A stretch of 64,000 bases of DNA, taken from contig VZTJ01003816.1 of the NCBI GenBank assembly GCA_013397795.1, forward strand, positions 119,642 through 183,641, in the 5' to 3' direction. Position 1 is the first letter of the stretch, and each line of letters opens with the position of its first letter. The DNA comes from Orthonyx spaldingii (Eukaryota > Chordata > Aves > Passeriformes > Orthonychidae). Made by a program: the position numbers and the translations under genes. The notes under the pieces are model-generated. The model made no database searches and had not been told where the DNA came from. It saw only the letters and a list, made by a program, of their open reading frames with translations. Shown here piece by piece: positions 36,961 to 50,277 of the stretch.

Positions 36961-39226
36961 CCTGTCCTGACACATGTGACAGCAAAGTGACAGTAGGGCT
37001 GCTGCCCCATCAGGCTGCTTCCCAGTAGCACCAACTTTTTACTCTGAGCTTTTCCTTCCGACTTGGCCCCACCTGGCTTACGGCAAAAGAAACTGTTGTT
37101 GTTTCGATTTGGGCAGAACGAATCATGTAAATACATCAGCCTCTCCAAGAGGTTCGTGTCAGAGCCGGGGATCAAGTTCTGAAGTGATAGGACCGAATTC
37201 ACCGGACAGCTCTTACTTCCTTGTTTATTAAACTATCCAGTAATGTAAAGATACATCAGTAACAGATGTGAACCAGAGCTGGAAAGCACTTAGAGTTCAG
37301 TGGATGTTCCTCCTCTGTTTCTGTTCCAACTCAGATCTGAATGAGATACCAGATGAGTAAAAGAAAAAGTTCTCCCCTCACTGTCTTCCTTCATGCAAAA
37401 TTAAATAGAAGTTGGATTGGAAAAGATCTTCCATGGTCCAAGTCTCTCTACAGGAGCAAGATAAGTGTTTAGGGGGCAGGGTGGCAGTCCTGAGGAGAAA
37501 TGAGAACCTAATTCCCTCTAAGAAGTGCCAGTTGCAGGCACACAGGAGCAGATCTTAAAATAGTTGCATTGCATATCATGGAAAGGCAAAAAAAAAAAAA
37601 TATATATAAGGCAGATGTGAACAGTACTGTGGTTTATGCTTTACTTCTTAAAAGCAAAGGCTCCTCTCACTGCTTGGTTTGCATAATTTAGAGGGATAAG
37701 CTTTTTCCATCCTCCTAAGAGAGCAACTGATGTGTATTTTGCATCTGGGGAAATGTGTGTTAGTCTCGAGGCCTGACATTTGTTTTGTGTCTATGGAATT
37801 CACCCTGCATGGGGCTGTCAAATTAAATACGATAACTGGCTTTTCCAAAACAGCAGATAATTTATTGGTCATTAAAATCCCAGCGGCTGCACAGTCAGCT
37901 TGTGCTGAAGTCTCTTATTGGTGCCAAGGCATAAGAATTCAGTAAATACTAATCATGGACAAAGTTTTCAGAGGGTTGAAACCCAAAACTGGTCCAGGTG
38001 TGCTCCAATTGCTGTTCGTTTTCTGTGTACTCACTGTGTTTCATAATGCTGATGATTTTTTGGGTGGTTTTTTTTTTACCCAAAATGGATTTTGAAAGCC
38101 TTAATCTTTAGTCCTGTAGACCAAGGGCCACCATGCTTTGTCATAAGCAAAGTTTTTTTGGTTGTTGTGGCTGCAATGGTATATTTTCTCAATACTTTTG
38201 CCATTTGTGCTGATCAAAAAATGTGCTTTATGGGTCTTACCCTGGCATGGGTAATGAGATCAATGAGTGAAGTCCATCACTGCCTGAAGGATGGGGGAGG
38301 TTCCTTTTTTGCCCTTCCATTTTATGAAAATCTGGGAGAAGGGAAGAAAATCTGGGGTCTGATCCCTGTTGTCAGTCTGAATTCAACCTGATCCAGCAGA
38401 AAATCAGGAGAACCCTCCTTCCCATCCATCAGAGTCAAGTGTCTTAGATTTCTCCCTTTTGCCTCTTGGTGAGTTTCACATAGTGTTTCACAGCTTAACT
38501 AATATTTGAAAATAGCACATTGGTATATTTAAAAATATTATTCTTGTTTCACCAGGAGAAAGAGCAATCCCAGAACAAGAAGATAGCTGTCATGGGAATT
38601 ACTGACTGAAACGAAGTTGAGGGAAACTCACTCTGCCTTTTCTACAGCTGTCAAAGCAGTGAAGTGTTTCTACCCGCTTCATCACTGAGTTTGTCCATGG
38701 CTTTATGGAGACATAGGGACAACACTGAGCCTTGTTACAGCACAGAGCAGGTGACCTCCTCTCCCTTGGGGAGCCCAGGCACAGCAAATATGGCACTGCT
38801 GAAGAGCTGGTCCCATCCACGCTGTGAACCAGCCACAGAACTGTGGCTGCAGGTGCATGGTGTGGGATATGTCAGGCTTAGCCACCCCGATACCCAGACC
38901 TGGCTGCATCCCTTTTTACTTAGGAAGATGCCACCAATGGTCCACAACAAGAATTTTGGTTCATTTGTGGTCTGGTGAATACCTGTAGTCAGCCAGTGTC
39001 TGCAGTCTGAGCTTCGGACAACTCTTCTTCACCAGAAACCTTGATGGCTGAGGAGCAGGTAATGAAACAGGAGTGTGAACAACCTGAAATGCCAATGAAG
39101 CCACATATTCTTAAGTCAAGGCAGAATGCTGTTTCAGGATTGATTAACAGAGGTCCATGCAAGCAATTACAGTTGACAGAAGTATTTTAGAAAGACTCAC
39201 AGTTTCAAGTACCACTAAATAATACT

Positions 39227-39912
39227 TTACGGGCTTAATAACATATATCCAAGTGCTGCCAAAGTCCAGAGTGTTCTTTCTACCTGGTCTGGAGGTGCTA
39301 CTTGTTTAACATCAAGCACTTCTACTGGCTTAATTTTTAATTCTGGAGGCTTCTGGTGTGTTTTCTGAAAGTGGTTTTTTGGAGGTTTTTTTGTGAAAGC
39401 CAATGGCATTTGATTCCTGAAAGGTGTGAGAAGGGACTGGTGTGACACTGCAGGCCTGACAGCTAATACGTGAAGAAGATATATTAGCAGGAAAGGAGCT
39501 GAAGTTGTGGGTTGTTTGGGATTTTTTTTTTTCTTTTGAAGCTGGAAATCCCATTATAGATGGCAATTTTGTAGGTTTCAGCAACTTACAAAACGAGATT
39601 TGTGCACGGGGTTTGTTGAGGCTCATGAGAGATGAAAAACAAGACACAGATTTCAGAAGGTTGTTTAGGAGTTTCTCAATCCTGCAGAATTGAGTGGTAT
39701 TTCACTATCTGAGCACCTTTGTGCAACTGAGTCCAAGTGCCTACAAACTGTAGAGCAGATCGTGCCACTGGTGGTGTGGATGAGAGAACAGACTCCTCTG
39801 GTACAAATCCTGCAACAAGGAAAGGGCTGTTGAACTCAGGACTATTGTCTTTGCTGCTGTTGTAGAGAACAGCGCAGAGCTGCCATGAGGATTGGTCTAG
39901 AACAGAGCACAT
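39227..39912 (-). pseudogene. Possible degraded retrocopy (three overlapping minus-strand frames)
   Basis: Three consecutive minus-strand ORFs (39912-39676, 39647-39330 and 39448-39227) tile about 690 bases with frame changes between them, the pattern of a once-continuous coding sequence broken by indels. The conceptual products are rich in Ser, Pro and Lys with little hydrophobic character, such as the KLPSIMGFPASKEKKKS stretch near 39520-39575. I do not recognise the parent protein. No introns, clear target-site duplication or poly(A) tail were seen; a poly-T run near 38070 on the plus strand is too far away to assign. The alternative is that AT-poor chance ORFs happen to abut. Confidence 0.25.
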
Positions 39913-40995
39913 CTGGTCTGAGCTGGATCCTCACATTGAAGAGCAAATCAGTGATTTGGTCTATTTTTCACCCTTCCTTCCAGCCCTTCTGCTGGGAGCT
40001 GAGATGATACTTGACAACTTGTAGAAAAACTACCAAACAAATAGCACGTTAGCACAATATTTGTAGCTATTACTAAAAGTTCACAGGGAAAGATTCAGAT
40101 TGTTTTCTTAGTTTTCACAGAATATCTTCCAAATGTTTTTGTGTTGGCTCTCAGCAATGTACATAAATCTGCTCAGTTACACTAATCTAGCACAGTGAAA
40201 AAAATTGCAACTTTGTCATTAAATTATGGATGAGCTTTGCTGTTAGTTTGGCTTGTAATCTATATGAAATATTGCTGTTTTAAATTAATATTGCATTTTC
40301 TCATATTTTCCCTGGTAGCTTATGAAACACTGAGTTTATAGTGATGGGTTTTCTTGAGTGTACACTAAGCATTTATAAGTTCTTTTTCTCTCAAATTTTT
40401 TCCTAAATATATAGAAGAAAAATGAAATACAAGATGCAGGCTTTAGTCTTAATAAGTGTTTATTTCTAATAGAATAAATATGACCACAGTCCTGCGAGTA
40501 TTTGTTGGTGTTTAGCCTTACATGGACAAGCTTAATGGAGTGGCCAAGGGAGGCACAGCTTCCCCATTTGTGCCACTTGAAGGTGCTCTGTGGAGCCGCC
40601 TGCAGAACCCAGGCTTCAACATTTTGTCCCATTTGGCTCCATGAGGTGTGAAAACAGGGCACAGGAGATGAACATGGGACGCTCTTCACAGCACAGTGTG
40701 GATCTCACACATGCAAATGCCTCAGTGCTGTGTCCTAATGCAGACCTTCTGTCTCAGTAGGCATTTGGCACGGTTGTGCAGGGATGTAAATACACAGCTT
40801 GGGTTTCTTGCAGTAGCAAGATTTTTATCAGGTATATTCAACAGTGGTACATGAGCACAGCTGAGAGGCACAGCTCAGTAGGAGCTATTGCCAAGTAGAC
40901 GAGCGAGTTATTAGCTTATGTTTTATAACACATGGCCAACAGATACTCTTCATATTGCCCAAGTTAACATTCTGCTAATATTTGTTTCTTCTCAG

Positions 40996-41119
40996 CATTG
41001 AATAGGTTGTGTTCTGAGAATCTGTCCTCAAGAATGGGCAAGCTCCTTAAAAATGGGCAAGCTGAGAGTCCACACTCACGGCCGTACAGCTGTGACTGCT
41101 CTGACTCCATCACAGCTTG
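40996..41119 (+). other. Exon-like segment A, divergent from RERG
   Basis: The acceptor TTTGTTTCTTCTCAG ends at 40995. It is followed by 124 bases open in one frame and by the donor GTATGT at 41120. Inside is an ATG in fair context (AGAATGGGC) giving MGKLLKNGQAE... The segment has CpGs (CACGGCCGTAC) that are rare nearby. No protein family was recognised. Joining it directly to segment B or C does not keep an open frame. It is either a non-coding RNA exon or chance. Confidence 0.2.
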
Positions 41120-42646
41120 GTATGTTAGTATTTGGTTTGCTCTTTGCTTAGGGTTTGCTCTTCTGGTATTGTTATTTCTCCCCCCACACTTACTCAGATC
41201 ACAGAGAGATTGTTTAATAGGTCTTTGTTAATGTAAATATAATTGCTGTATTATCAAAAAGAAAGCAGGGTGACTGTAATTCTCTTGCATAAATTTTGTA
41301 ATTATTAAATATCTACTTACTGTAAACTTGAACAAGTTAAGTTTCTGCACCAAAATAAGTTTAAACTAAAAATTAAATCACCTACAGAATAGTCTGTAAA
41401 AGGGCTAGAACTATTCTGCTAGAGAGATTTGTGTTATGGTTTTAATAAAGTACACTTATAGAATTAAAACCCACTGGTAGCAAATGCAACAAATTTTGCA
41501 ACAAATGTGCAATCCCAGACTTTATTAATGAATGAGTTACACTGGTGTGTCATCTTAATTTCTTACAGATGTATTTGTGTTCTTTGAAAGGACCAGTGGA
41601 AATTGTCATAAATTCATTTGCTATTCACATTAATGAATGCTAGCCCTTATTCTTCCTCAGTGGTATATTATGATTGCAATCTGGATTGCCATAGGGACCC
41701 CACTGTAATTTATCATTGCTTCAGTGCTCAAGTTCTCTGGTGGAACCAGATATTGGTGTCGACAACATCTGGAGTTTTATGTCTCTCATCTTTTTTCTAC
41801 CTCCTTCCTTCTGTTTAATCAAGAGAATGGGAAGGGGAAATTGCTGCCATTGTTAATTTCTTCAAGACGCTGAGTGATTGCTGGGACTTTGGAGCATAGT
41901 TACACCTAGGAGGGAGGAGACACAGGTCTGTCCAAAGAGGGGAGACGGAGGAGCTGCTGCTTTCAGCACACTGCAGTGCCAGTCATCGTGGCATGCCTGG
42001 AGAGGCAGAGGGGCACTCTTCTGAATCCAAGCAGTGGGTTTGACAGGGGATGCCCTTTCACAGAAGAGTATCTTGGCAAGCATATTCCCTGCTCCTTTCA
42101 CTGGGGCCATTTCATGTTCTATAAAACAATTCTGTACTTGTATGAAGGGGAGACATAGGTTGACATGGATTTTAAGTAGGAGCCTTTATGCCTGATCAGA
42201 TTCTGACTTCTTTCCTACCCAAATCCTTCAGATGCAAGTCTATTCTCAGTGCCAGGGTTTAAATGAACACATGAATGCACTGTAAGGTAAATCTTGAGTG
42301 TGGGCTGTTCCTTAGCTTTGAGTGTGTCTGCCCGTCCTCCCAGTGTGTGACAATACACTGCTTTGTGGGAATGTGACCTTGGCCCAATAGACACATTAAT
42401 GTTTATAAATTCTCCAGAAATGTACTTTCCCCATCCTATCTGCTGTGCGTGGGAGGGGCTCACATAAGGATAATTTATCATCATCCTTCAAATCTAGCCC
42501 TTAAAATTCCTCCTTGCCATAATACCTAACATCAATTTGACAAATGTTTGTCTGCAAATAAATTATGGCCACTGCCTATCACGCTAAGTAATATTTTACA
42601 ATCTTGGGCCTTCTCCATCTATCCAAATCCACCAGTTGTTTTCCAG

Positions 42647-42774
42647 GGCTGTGAGTATGTTGTGGTAGGGAACCAACCTCTGTGCATCCAAGCACTCTGC
42701 AGCTGGAATGGCCTCTGTGCCATTCACGCCGATGGGATGGTGACACACCTGGTAAACATCCTGAAGGAAAAGTA
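42647..42774 (+). other. Exon-like segment B, divergent from RERG
   Basis: The acceptor TTGTTTTCCAG ends at 42646, 128 bases follow, and the perfect donor GTAAGT is at 42775-42780. Local GC content is clearly higher than the AT-rich flanks. Exactly one frame is open across the whole segment (42 codons plus two bases, peptide beginning GCEYVVVGNQPLC); the other two frames stop early. I do not recognise the peptide. It is the best exon-shaped segment outside RERG by splice-site quality, but there is no homology support. Confidence 0.3.
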
Positions 42775-44566
42775 GTAAGTATATTTTTCAGTCAAGGACT
42801 GGATGATCTGCTGTCCATGAGTCTTGCAAACTCAAATCTGATTCACCTACCCACGGGCTGAATTGTTTCTTCTCTTTTCCCATGTGTTTTTGGGCTATGT
42901 AATTTTACCTTAAAGTGTATTCCTTCTCTTTGGTGCTGTTTTAGAGAATGATTCACTGGGATTTATATTGCCACTTTCTCCCACAATATTCGGGTGCAAG
43001 TTCTAAAAGAAAAAAACCCACCAACTATTGAAATACTTGACATGTTAGTGCCAGCTAAATACTTTTTTAGAACTATCCCTGAATTCATTACATATAAGGT
43101 GATCAAGGAATTTAGGAGCCTTAGGCTCCTCTCTGTTCAGGGCAGAGCTGGTGAAGGAAATCAGCTCTTCCAGCATTAGGAAATAGTTGTAGCTGGTAAC
43201 AGATGCTGAGCGTTTCTGTGCTGCTCTATGACTGGAGGACACGAGGTGATGGTGCTGGTGGATAATCCATCCTCATCTGGAAATCATTATTGCTAATAAG
43301 TCTAGCTTTTGGGTACTAATTACTGTTATCATATTACCTGTCAAGGTTTCTGTGAACTGGTGTCTGAGACTGTGTGTGCACTGAAAATTTAAGGCATCAA
43401 CAAAGATCTTTAGGCACCCTTTGTACATGAGTGATTAATAAACCAACATAAAAATTTGTTAGGACAGAATGAGAGAAGCAGTCTAAAATACCCTTCAATG
43501 AAAGAGAAGAAAATGTTTAAAAAATTGATGTTGCAAGCCCAAATTTCTCAGCATGTTATCCTGCGAGGTGGAGAAACTCTGAAAGGACCTGTTTTAAAAA
43601 GCAACTAGTAATGCCACAATTTCAGAAATCTTTTAAGCACATGTTAAATTCCTATGGACTCCCTGCTCAAATGATGGCACAGCTTGAAGGATTCAATAAA
43701 AAGCAGTAATTAAAAGAGCAGAAAAAACCCTCATAAGATTAAATCTCTAGTTCTTTACCCAGGGTTCCCATTTTCATATAAACACAAATCCCATGGAAAG
43801 CAGTGTAACGTTTTTATGGAGATTAACTAACCAAGCAATCACTGGTTTATCTAAGCTGTTTATTATTTCAGTATCCACTGATGGTAGGATTGCAGGAACA
43901 CAATGAAGTGTACTCCTTAAGAAACACTATTCTCTAATGCCTGTACTATACCCTTAATTACTATGGTATCATCATCATAATAATGTATTTTAAATATTCA
44001 TTAAATGTTTTGGGATGTAGTCAGAAAAAAAGATTAAAAGAATAAATGTTTCATTTTCAAGTACTTAGAGGTTATACTTAAAATTAGTTTAAGTTATTTT
44101 TTGTTTTGGCTTCAGCTAGGAAAAAAAAATCCACAGGAAACTTATAATTTAGAACAATGAATACAGCCACAATACTCTCGCATGGTTCAAGAACAGGCTG
44201 TCCAATGGTACATTGTTTTTTTCATTTCTTACTTGAATGTTCTGTCTCAGGAATGAAATAGCACTTTTTCTCCAGTCACACAAGATTGCAGTTCAGCCTC
44301 TTAATGCATACAGGTGCTGAGCAAATGGGCACTGGGAAACAATATATCAAATTAAATAGCATAGTTATAAGAATTTTATATTATTTTGGCTGGTGTGGAT
44401 TAAATTTATTCTAAACTGTGAAATCTTTAACAAAAAAGACCAGTGCTTTTTCCACAGTCAAGATGTTTTCTGTTTATATGTTCTATTTACATCTGATTAA
44501 GGACAGAGTTAATCTAAGTCCTTGTAGCAAAGAATGAAAAATTAAGACTTTTCTGTCATGTTCCAG

Positions 44567-44717
44567 ACTGAAACACCAGAACAACAGCTCATTGCTGTCC
44601 TTGAGACACAACAAGGAGATGCCAATGTGTTTGGAAGTGTCATGCACAAAGCAGGGAATGACAGGATAGCTCTTTTCGGTGAAGTAGCACTGGTGAATAG
44701 ATCAGAAATGGTTTTAG
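44567..44717 (+). other. Exon-like segment C, divergent from RERG
   Basis: The acceptor TTTTCTGTCATGTTCCAG ends at 44566. An open frame runs 50 codons to a donor GTATTA at 44718, or continues to a TAA at 44768-44770. The peptide (TETPEQQLIAVLETQQG...) has a balanced, protein-like composition, and the segment is a GC peak in very AT-rich surroundings. The opposite strand is also open (44733-44542), which weakens the case. The family is not recognised. It could be a conserved exon, an exapted repeat or chance. Confidence 0.25.
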
Positions 44718-47700
44718 GTATTACTACTGACATAAAAGTTCGTCAGTTGCTGACACAAAAGTCTTGGTAAAAAAATGTTAAAAGATGTTTGCTTTCCAAA
44801 TTTTTTGATGTTTGTGTAGGAAGTCTTTAAGAAGTCATGATATTAATGAAGAATTCCTAAGCACATTTTCTGAGTTCTCTGTTGCTTTTGAGAACACCAA
44901 CTCTTGCCTAAATTTACTGTTAATTGGATCAGTATTCATCTTGTGAGTGGTTTAATTAATGGATGTGGAATCTGACATCTCTCATACCAGGCTGATGTTC
45001 AGAGAACGGTGATTCAGTATTTTGTAAATACTGGTTCCATGTTAGATGTTTCCAAGCAGGCAGCCAGACTGAGGGGCCCCATACCATCCATCCTGCCTGT
45101 GGTGTGGATGTGTGTCTGTGCATAGGCTGCTTTATATTGTTACCTCTCATGATTCAGTCAGAAAACAGAGAGGCCAGCCTGAGTGCAGCATTGCCATATG
45201 CGGAAAGTGTTTGTAAGTGGTGTCCCCATTCTGGGTGTGGCTGCTCACGGTGTCCTGTTCAAAACATCCAGGGGTGGGTGGGTTATTTCATTTACCTTTA
45301 GCCATTTAATGCACATCTAGTCCAAGCTACTGATCTAATTTTCTGCAGGCCATGGAGTTACCTCTAACTTCATCTTCTCTGTCTCTGAAGGCATTTGGAG
45401 TCTCTAGTGTTTCAGTTGGACCTAACAATTTACTGCTGATATAATCTGCTCCCAACAACCCTTCTCACCTAGCTGGGGACTGGTCACAGGCATCCTACCT
45501 CTGCTTAGAGTCAAAGTCATCTATTTTAGTGAGATGCATTGAGTTTGGCAAGCTCTTGTTTTTGGGGTTTTTTTCCCATTGGCTGTGAAGTGATTTTAGC
45601 TAAGTAGCTTAGATGGAGCCATTTACTGTTGGTCAAATAAGTCCTATTTCCAGCTGAAGTGTTGAAGGTTTAGTTCTCAAGGTTCATCCCTATTTTCCAA
45701 GAAGTGACTGTCCTGCAGCTGGAGGTGTGGGACTTCTCCCCAGGAGTTCAAAATTTGGCATTCCTATTCTCTGTAATGTAACCTACCAGGAGAGTTGGTG
45801 GCTTTTATTCTTGTTTTTACAGAAGATGAGAAATCTATTAAAATTACATATATTTATGGTACAATCTTGTTTGCAGTTTTGCTCTATGGACAATTTTTTT
45901 TGTTTTCCAGATCTCAACAGAAGCATTCTGAAAAGCTTTATATGTGTCACTGCTAAGAGTTTTTCACTCAAGAAACTTTGTCTCAACTCCTGTTTTTGTT
46001 TTCCTCCCACTTTTACGATCAAAATCTTTTATGGTCACTTTGATTGTGAACTATGGTCTGTCTGGCTTTATTCTAAGATCTGAGGCAATCACCATCATCA
46101 CCTGCAGCTATATAAAGGGCTTGATTGCACTTTCTCTTGAGCCTGAATGGGGTAGACAGCTTGGCTTTAAGGAGGTCCACTGTTATCCCCCAGACAACCA
46201 CAAGCCTTTCATTAAATGACCATCCCCAGAGGCACACAGCTATTTAACATGAGGCTCGGGGTTGCACCTCTTAAAAGGCATGGTTTGTATTTAGAAATTT
46301 GAATTACCAGGCTGGCTTTCAAATGAAACAAAGATAAAAACCCTTCTAGGTTTTCTGGGGATGCCATGGTGAGAGGAACGTGTTTTGTCTTTTTTAAGGC
46401 AGGCAGCATGTGCATTCCATGGCCCTGTGCCATCTGCATCATTAAGCCACCTTCTTCCATGATTTATATAAATCTTACAAGCACCAAAACTCTGCTAACT
46501 ATCCAGCCAAACTAAAAATAACCTCTGAAAATAATCCAATGTAAAAATGTTTGCCTGCAAGAGAGAAAGCAATTTATTCTTTACAGCCCTTCTAATGTGT
46601 TAAAACTTTGATTAAGTTACTGGTTACTGATGGTACCAAGAAATTTAAAGCAACTAATTGCTTGCAAGCTGCTTCTGAATGATAATTAGAGAAACCTGGT
46701 GTAGGTGCTGCTTTAAGCTATTAAAATGTTTTAGATTAATGCTAGGGAAGGAACATACTGAGCTCTTAAGATTACATCGTTTATGCATTGAAATTTCCCT
46801 AATGGGGTGCAAATTTATCCCTCATTTCTTTCATTTGTACCAAGTGTTGAACACTTATCCTCTATTTTGAAGTATTTTCCTGATTTTGTTCATTTTTTAC
46901 ATAACTAATTGGAAGGTTGTGTTAAGTGATCAAAAATCTGCAGAGCTAAACTACCACTAGCAGTGGTAGTCCATTAAATGCTGCTTTCTACATATTCCAG
47001 CTTGAAAAGACATTTATATTTTAACTACCCAGCAAACATCCAAAAACTGGGAATGTGGTTTCATAATTTTGGAGGGCTTTTATTTAAGGAAAGGAGACTC
47101 ATCTATTTGAGTGCTGCTCTGTTGTCAGTGAAGAAAAGGAAGGAATACTCCACGTAACTCAGGACACCTGCAGAGCCTGATTTCTGGTTTAACAGCAGCA
47201 AATCCTGATCACAGCTTACAAAGGGAGCAAAGATGTTTAGCCTCCCTATGTAAATTCTTGGAATTAATGCCTTTGCCTGTTAAGACTTATAACTCCCTTA
47301 GGTGTCTTCCCACTCCTGTGCCAGGTAAGGAGATGGTATGTAGGGATGCTGACTTGTAGAAATATTTATTAATAGCTACATCAACCACAAACTGTTGTTA
47401 CAAATGAGCCACGAATTTATTAGGAAAGGTTCATTGCATGCTCTCTGTGGTGTAAGGCTTTGAAATGTGATAGCCAGCCAGTTTCTGGCACAGGGAGGAA
47501 ACTTCTAGAAAGGGACCTTACCAAAACTCTTGGAATGTTTTTATTTAACACATAGCAGAAACAGAACAACAAAAAAACCCACCCAAAAATGGATCATTAG
47601 TGTCTTTTTTGTAATGTGTTGGGTTTCAAACTGCTGAGACAGAAGAACAGCATTGGAGCTCTGTAGCCAAATCCATAATAAGAAATGTTTTATCTCTCTT

Positions 47701-48404
47701 ATTTAGGACAGTAACACTGTCTGAGTGAGTATTTCCAAAAAGAAGTGGGTGGAGAAGCTTCAGATCCTATGTCTGCCCAGTTCAATACTTGAATTCTGAA
47801 AACCTTTGTCAGGGAATTGGGAATACCTGAAAAAAATGCTGGAAAAGTTTGTTTACAATAGAATTTCAGTGACTGGGTTTGAATTATACTTACTGAAGAC
47901 CTCTCTCTGTTTGATGTTCTTGATGTCACACAGCAACATTTACATTTAAGCACCCCCTTTAAAACCAAGGTCCTACATCTCCAAACTTTTTTTTCAATGA
48001 CTGTATCAGTCGCTGAAATGCAGAAAAGATGTTTTTATTTCTAGCCTCCCGAGACTGCTGTGTGATAGGATTAGCCTATACTCTCAATGTTGTAGAATAA
48101 TGGTAATTTTCATCACCTGTGTTTGTCAGGGACTAAATAGGGCACAGTATCTGTTAGTCCACGGCTGGGGGATGCAGAGCAGAGACAGTGACTGTGTTGG
48201 TTGTGGCTCATGTTAGTTTGCATATTCTGCACTTTGAAGAGTAGAGAGATTGGCAGAGCCCTGTGCTAGGATGACAACCAAATTTATGAGTTATTCCACA
48301 TCATGTCATGTGTTCTTATGCCCCTGAACACACTGGAACTTGTCTGACCCTGTAGCTCGGCAGGGTTAGACCCCTAAAGTCAGTATTGGGTGCTGCAGGC
48401 TTCT

Positions 48405-48625
48405 GGCTTGACATAAAGGGGAAAAATACCACCCTGAGGACAATCAGACCTTGGAAAGGGCTACCCAGAGAGACTGTGGACTCTGTTCTTGCAAACTTTT
48501 AAAACCCACCTGAGGAAGCTGTAGGCAGGCAGGTCTGCATTCAGAGTTGAGCCTGCTTCTAGCAGGAGGCTGAGCTAGAGGGCCTGCTTAGGTGGCATCC
48601 AACCTGAATTATTATAGTATTCTGT
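48405..48625 (+). mobile_element. CR1 LINE 3'-end fragment, old
   Basis: Blocks typical of the avian CR1 3' end occur in order on the plus strand: GGACAATCAGACCTTGGAAAG, GGCTACCCAGAGAGACTGTGG, GAGGCTGAGCTAGAGGGCCT and a terminal TATTCTGTG-like octamer. It is 5'-truncated at about 220 bases and strongly diverged, hence inactive. Confidence 0.8.
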
Positions 48626-50277
48626 GGCCTGAGCTTGAATTTTATGTATCTCAATGCCTTATTCCTTTTTATAAAGTTGCATGCTTACATGAGTTGACTG
48701 TAATGATAATATTAAATAACTATGATAATTGTATCATAAAAAAAGAAGTCATGTTTTCTGGCAGGAATAGAGAAAAATATTTCTTTATAGATTTCTAAAG
48801 ATAGCACTTACTGCCATAAGGCCTACTTTGTTTATGCATAGGAAAATTTTCCACCACTTGCTAATGACAGACTAAGATAATCGCCTATAAATGGAGTAAA
48901 AAATTAAATCATAAAAATAATTAAAATAATTGCCACATAGTTTCTTAGGATAAAAGTTGTAGGTTTTTTTCCCTCTTTAAGAAGTATCAATGACCAAAAC
49001 CAGGGGTATATTTGTGACAGAAGCAGAGTTAGGCTGGACTAGAAACTTCATAATTCAGATATTACAGAAAAGTTTTGATTTCCAAGATTCACTCACTTGT
49101 TGCGTCATGTTGAGCTTAAAGCTTCTATCAACAACATGGCAGTTTTTCTTTCAGATGCAAGAACAATTACTAGGTATTTTGAAAGGACATGTTTTTTGTT
49201 TTGGCCACTGATCCTTCAAAATAAGTAATTACTCAAATATGTCCCAAGTTGTCCATTTCTCCATTGTTGAAAAATAATTAATTCACTATTTTTTTGGCTA
49301 TTTTGAAGACCTGAATGGCAGAGTTGAAGGCTTTGAAAATGTGGAGAGTCCAATGTTTTTTACACATAGAAGAATATACTTTTTTACATTGCAGAAAGGA
49401 TTGACTGTTGCAGTTTTGAAATTCTTCAATAATGGCAATAATGGGGAAACTCTTTCAGGGACTGAATATAAGAGCATATTTTTGAAGTTTTTGTAATACA
49501 ATTGCAAAAATAGATTTTATGCAAGTTGAAGGTTGAGATAATACATTTATTGAGATTAGAGATGAATCATGGCAAAATGAAAAAAATGGAAGGCAGTCTT
49601 ATTCAGTGAGAAATTTGTCTCTCCAATATTTCTTGGTTTGACTTTTGCTAAGTAGATTCAACATCAGTTACGAAAATGAATGAACTGTGTGTTTTCCTCT
49701 GTGAAAATCTTAGCTTTTTAAGGAAATTCTTTAAGTTTTGAAAGGTTAAGGCTTGGCCAAGGAAGAATTATCTGAGGAGTTCTGTGTTCCACAGGGCCAA
49801 CAGTGTGTGAGTGCATGTTCCAGCAGTTTTGTAGTAGGCCATGGGTGATGTCCCTTCTTTGTTGTTATCTCATGCTCACTTCTACCTTAAATGAAACAGC
49901 ATAAAAAGCTTTTCCTTGTGTAACCAGTCTCAGACAGACCACAGAAATCTGCTGGAAATGGGTTCTCTGAAGACAAGTGTCAAAAGCCCGTAGTATTTTT
50001 AGTTCTATGACTTCATAACCCATGGAATTTCTGGCTTTTCTTTGCTGCATCTTGGTAAGCACAAGCATGAGCACATGGTATTTCCTCTCTATGGGATTCT
50101 TGCATAGGCCTGGGAGTTCTTGCTGCATGGAGATTTTTCCCTGCACAAGCTGCAGGTCTCATGCAAACCAACATGCTGGGAAAAGTGATTGTGTGTGGCC
50201 CCCACTACCTCTTGCGCAGCTTGGAAAAGCAGCAGAAATAAGGGAGAGGCTCCCACTGGGCCATCCCAGAGTACGTG

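Noticed and set aside
36027..36990. Several 187-238 codon ORFs on both strands across the CpG island
   Set aside because: They read through 90 N and owe their length to GC-rich, stop-poor promoter sequence.
37405..37450. TTGGATTGGAAAAGATCTTCC resembling a CR1 3'-end block
   Set aside because: Single short similarity without the flanking CR1 order.
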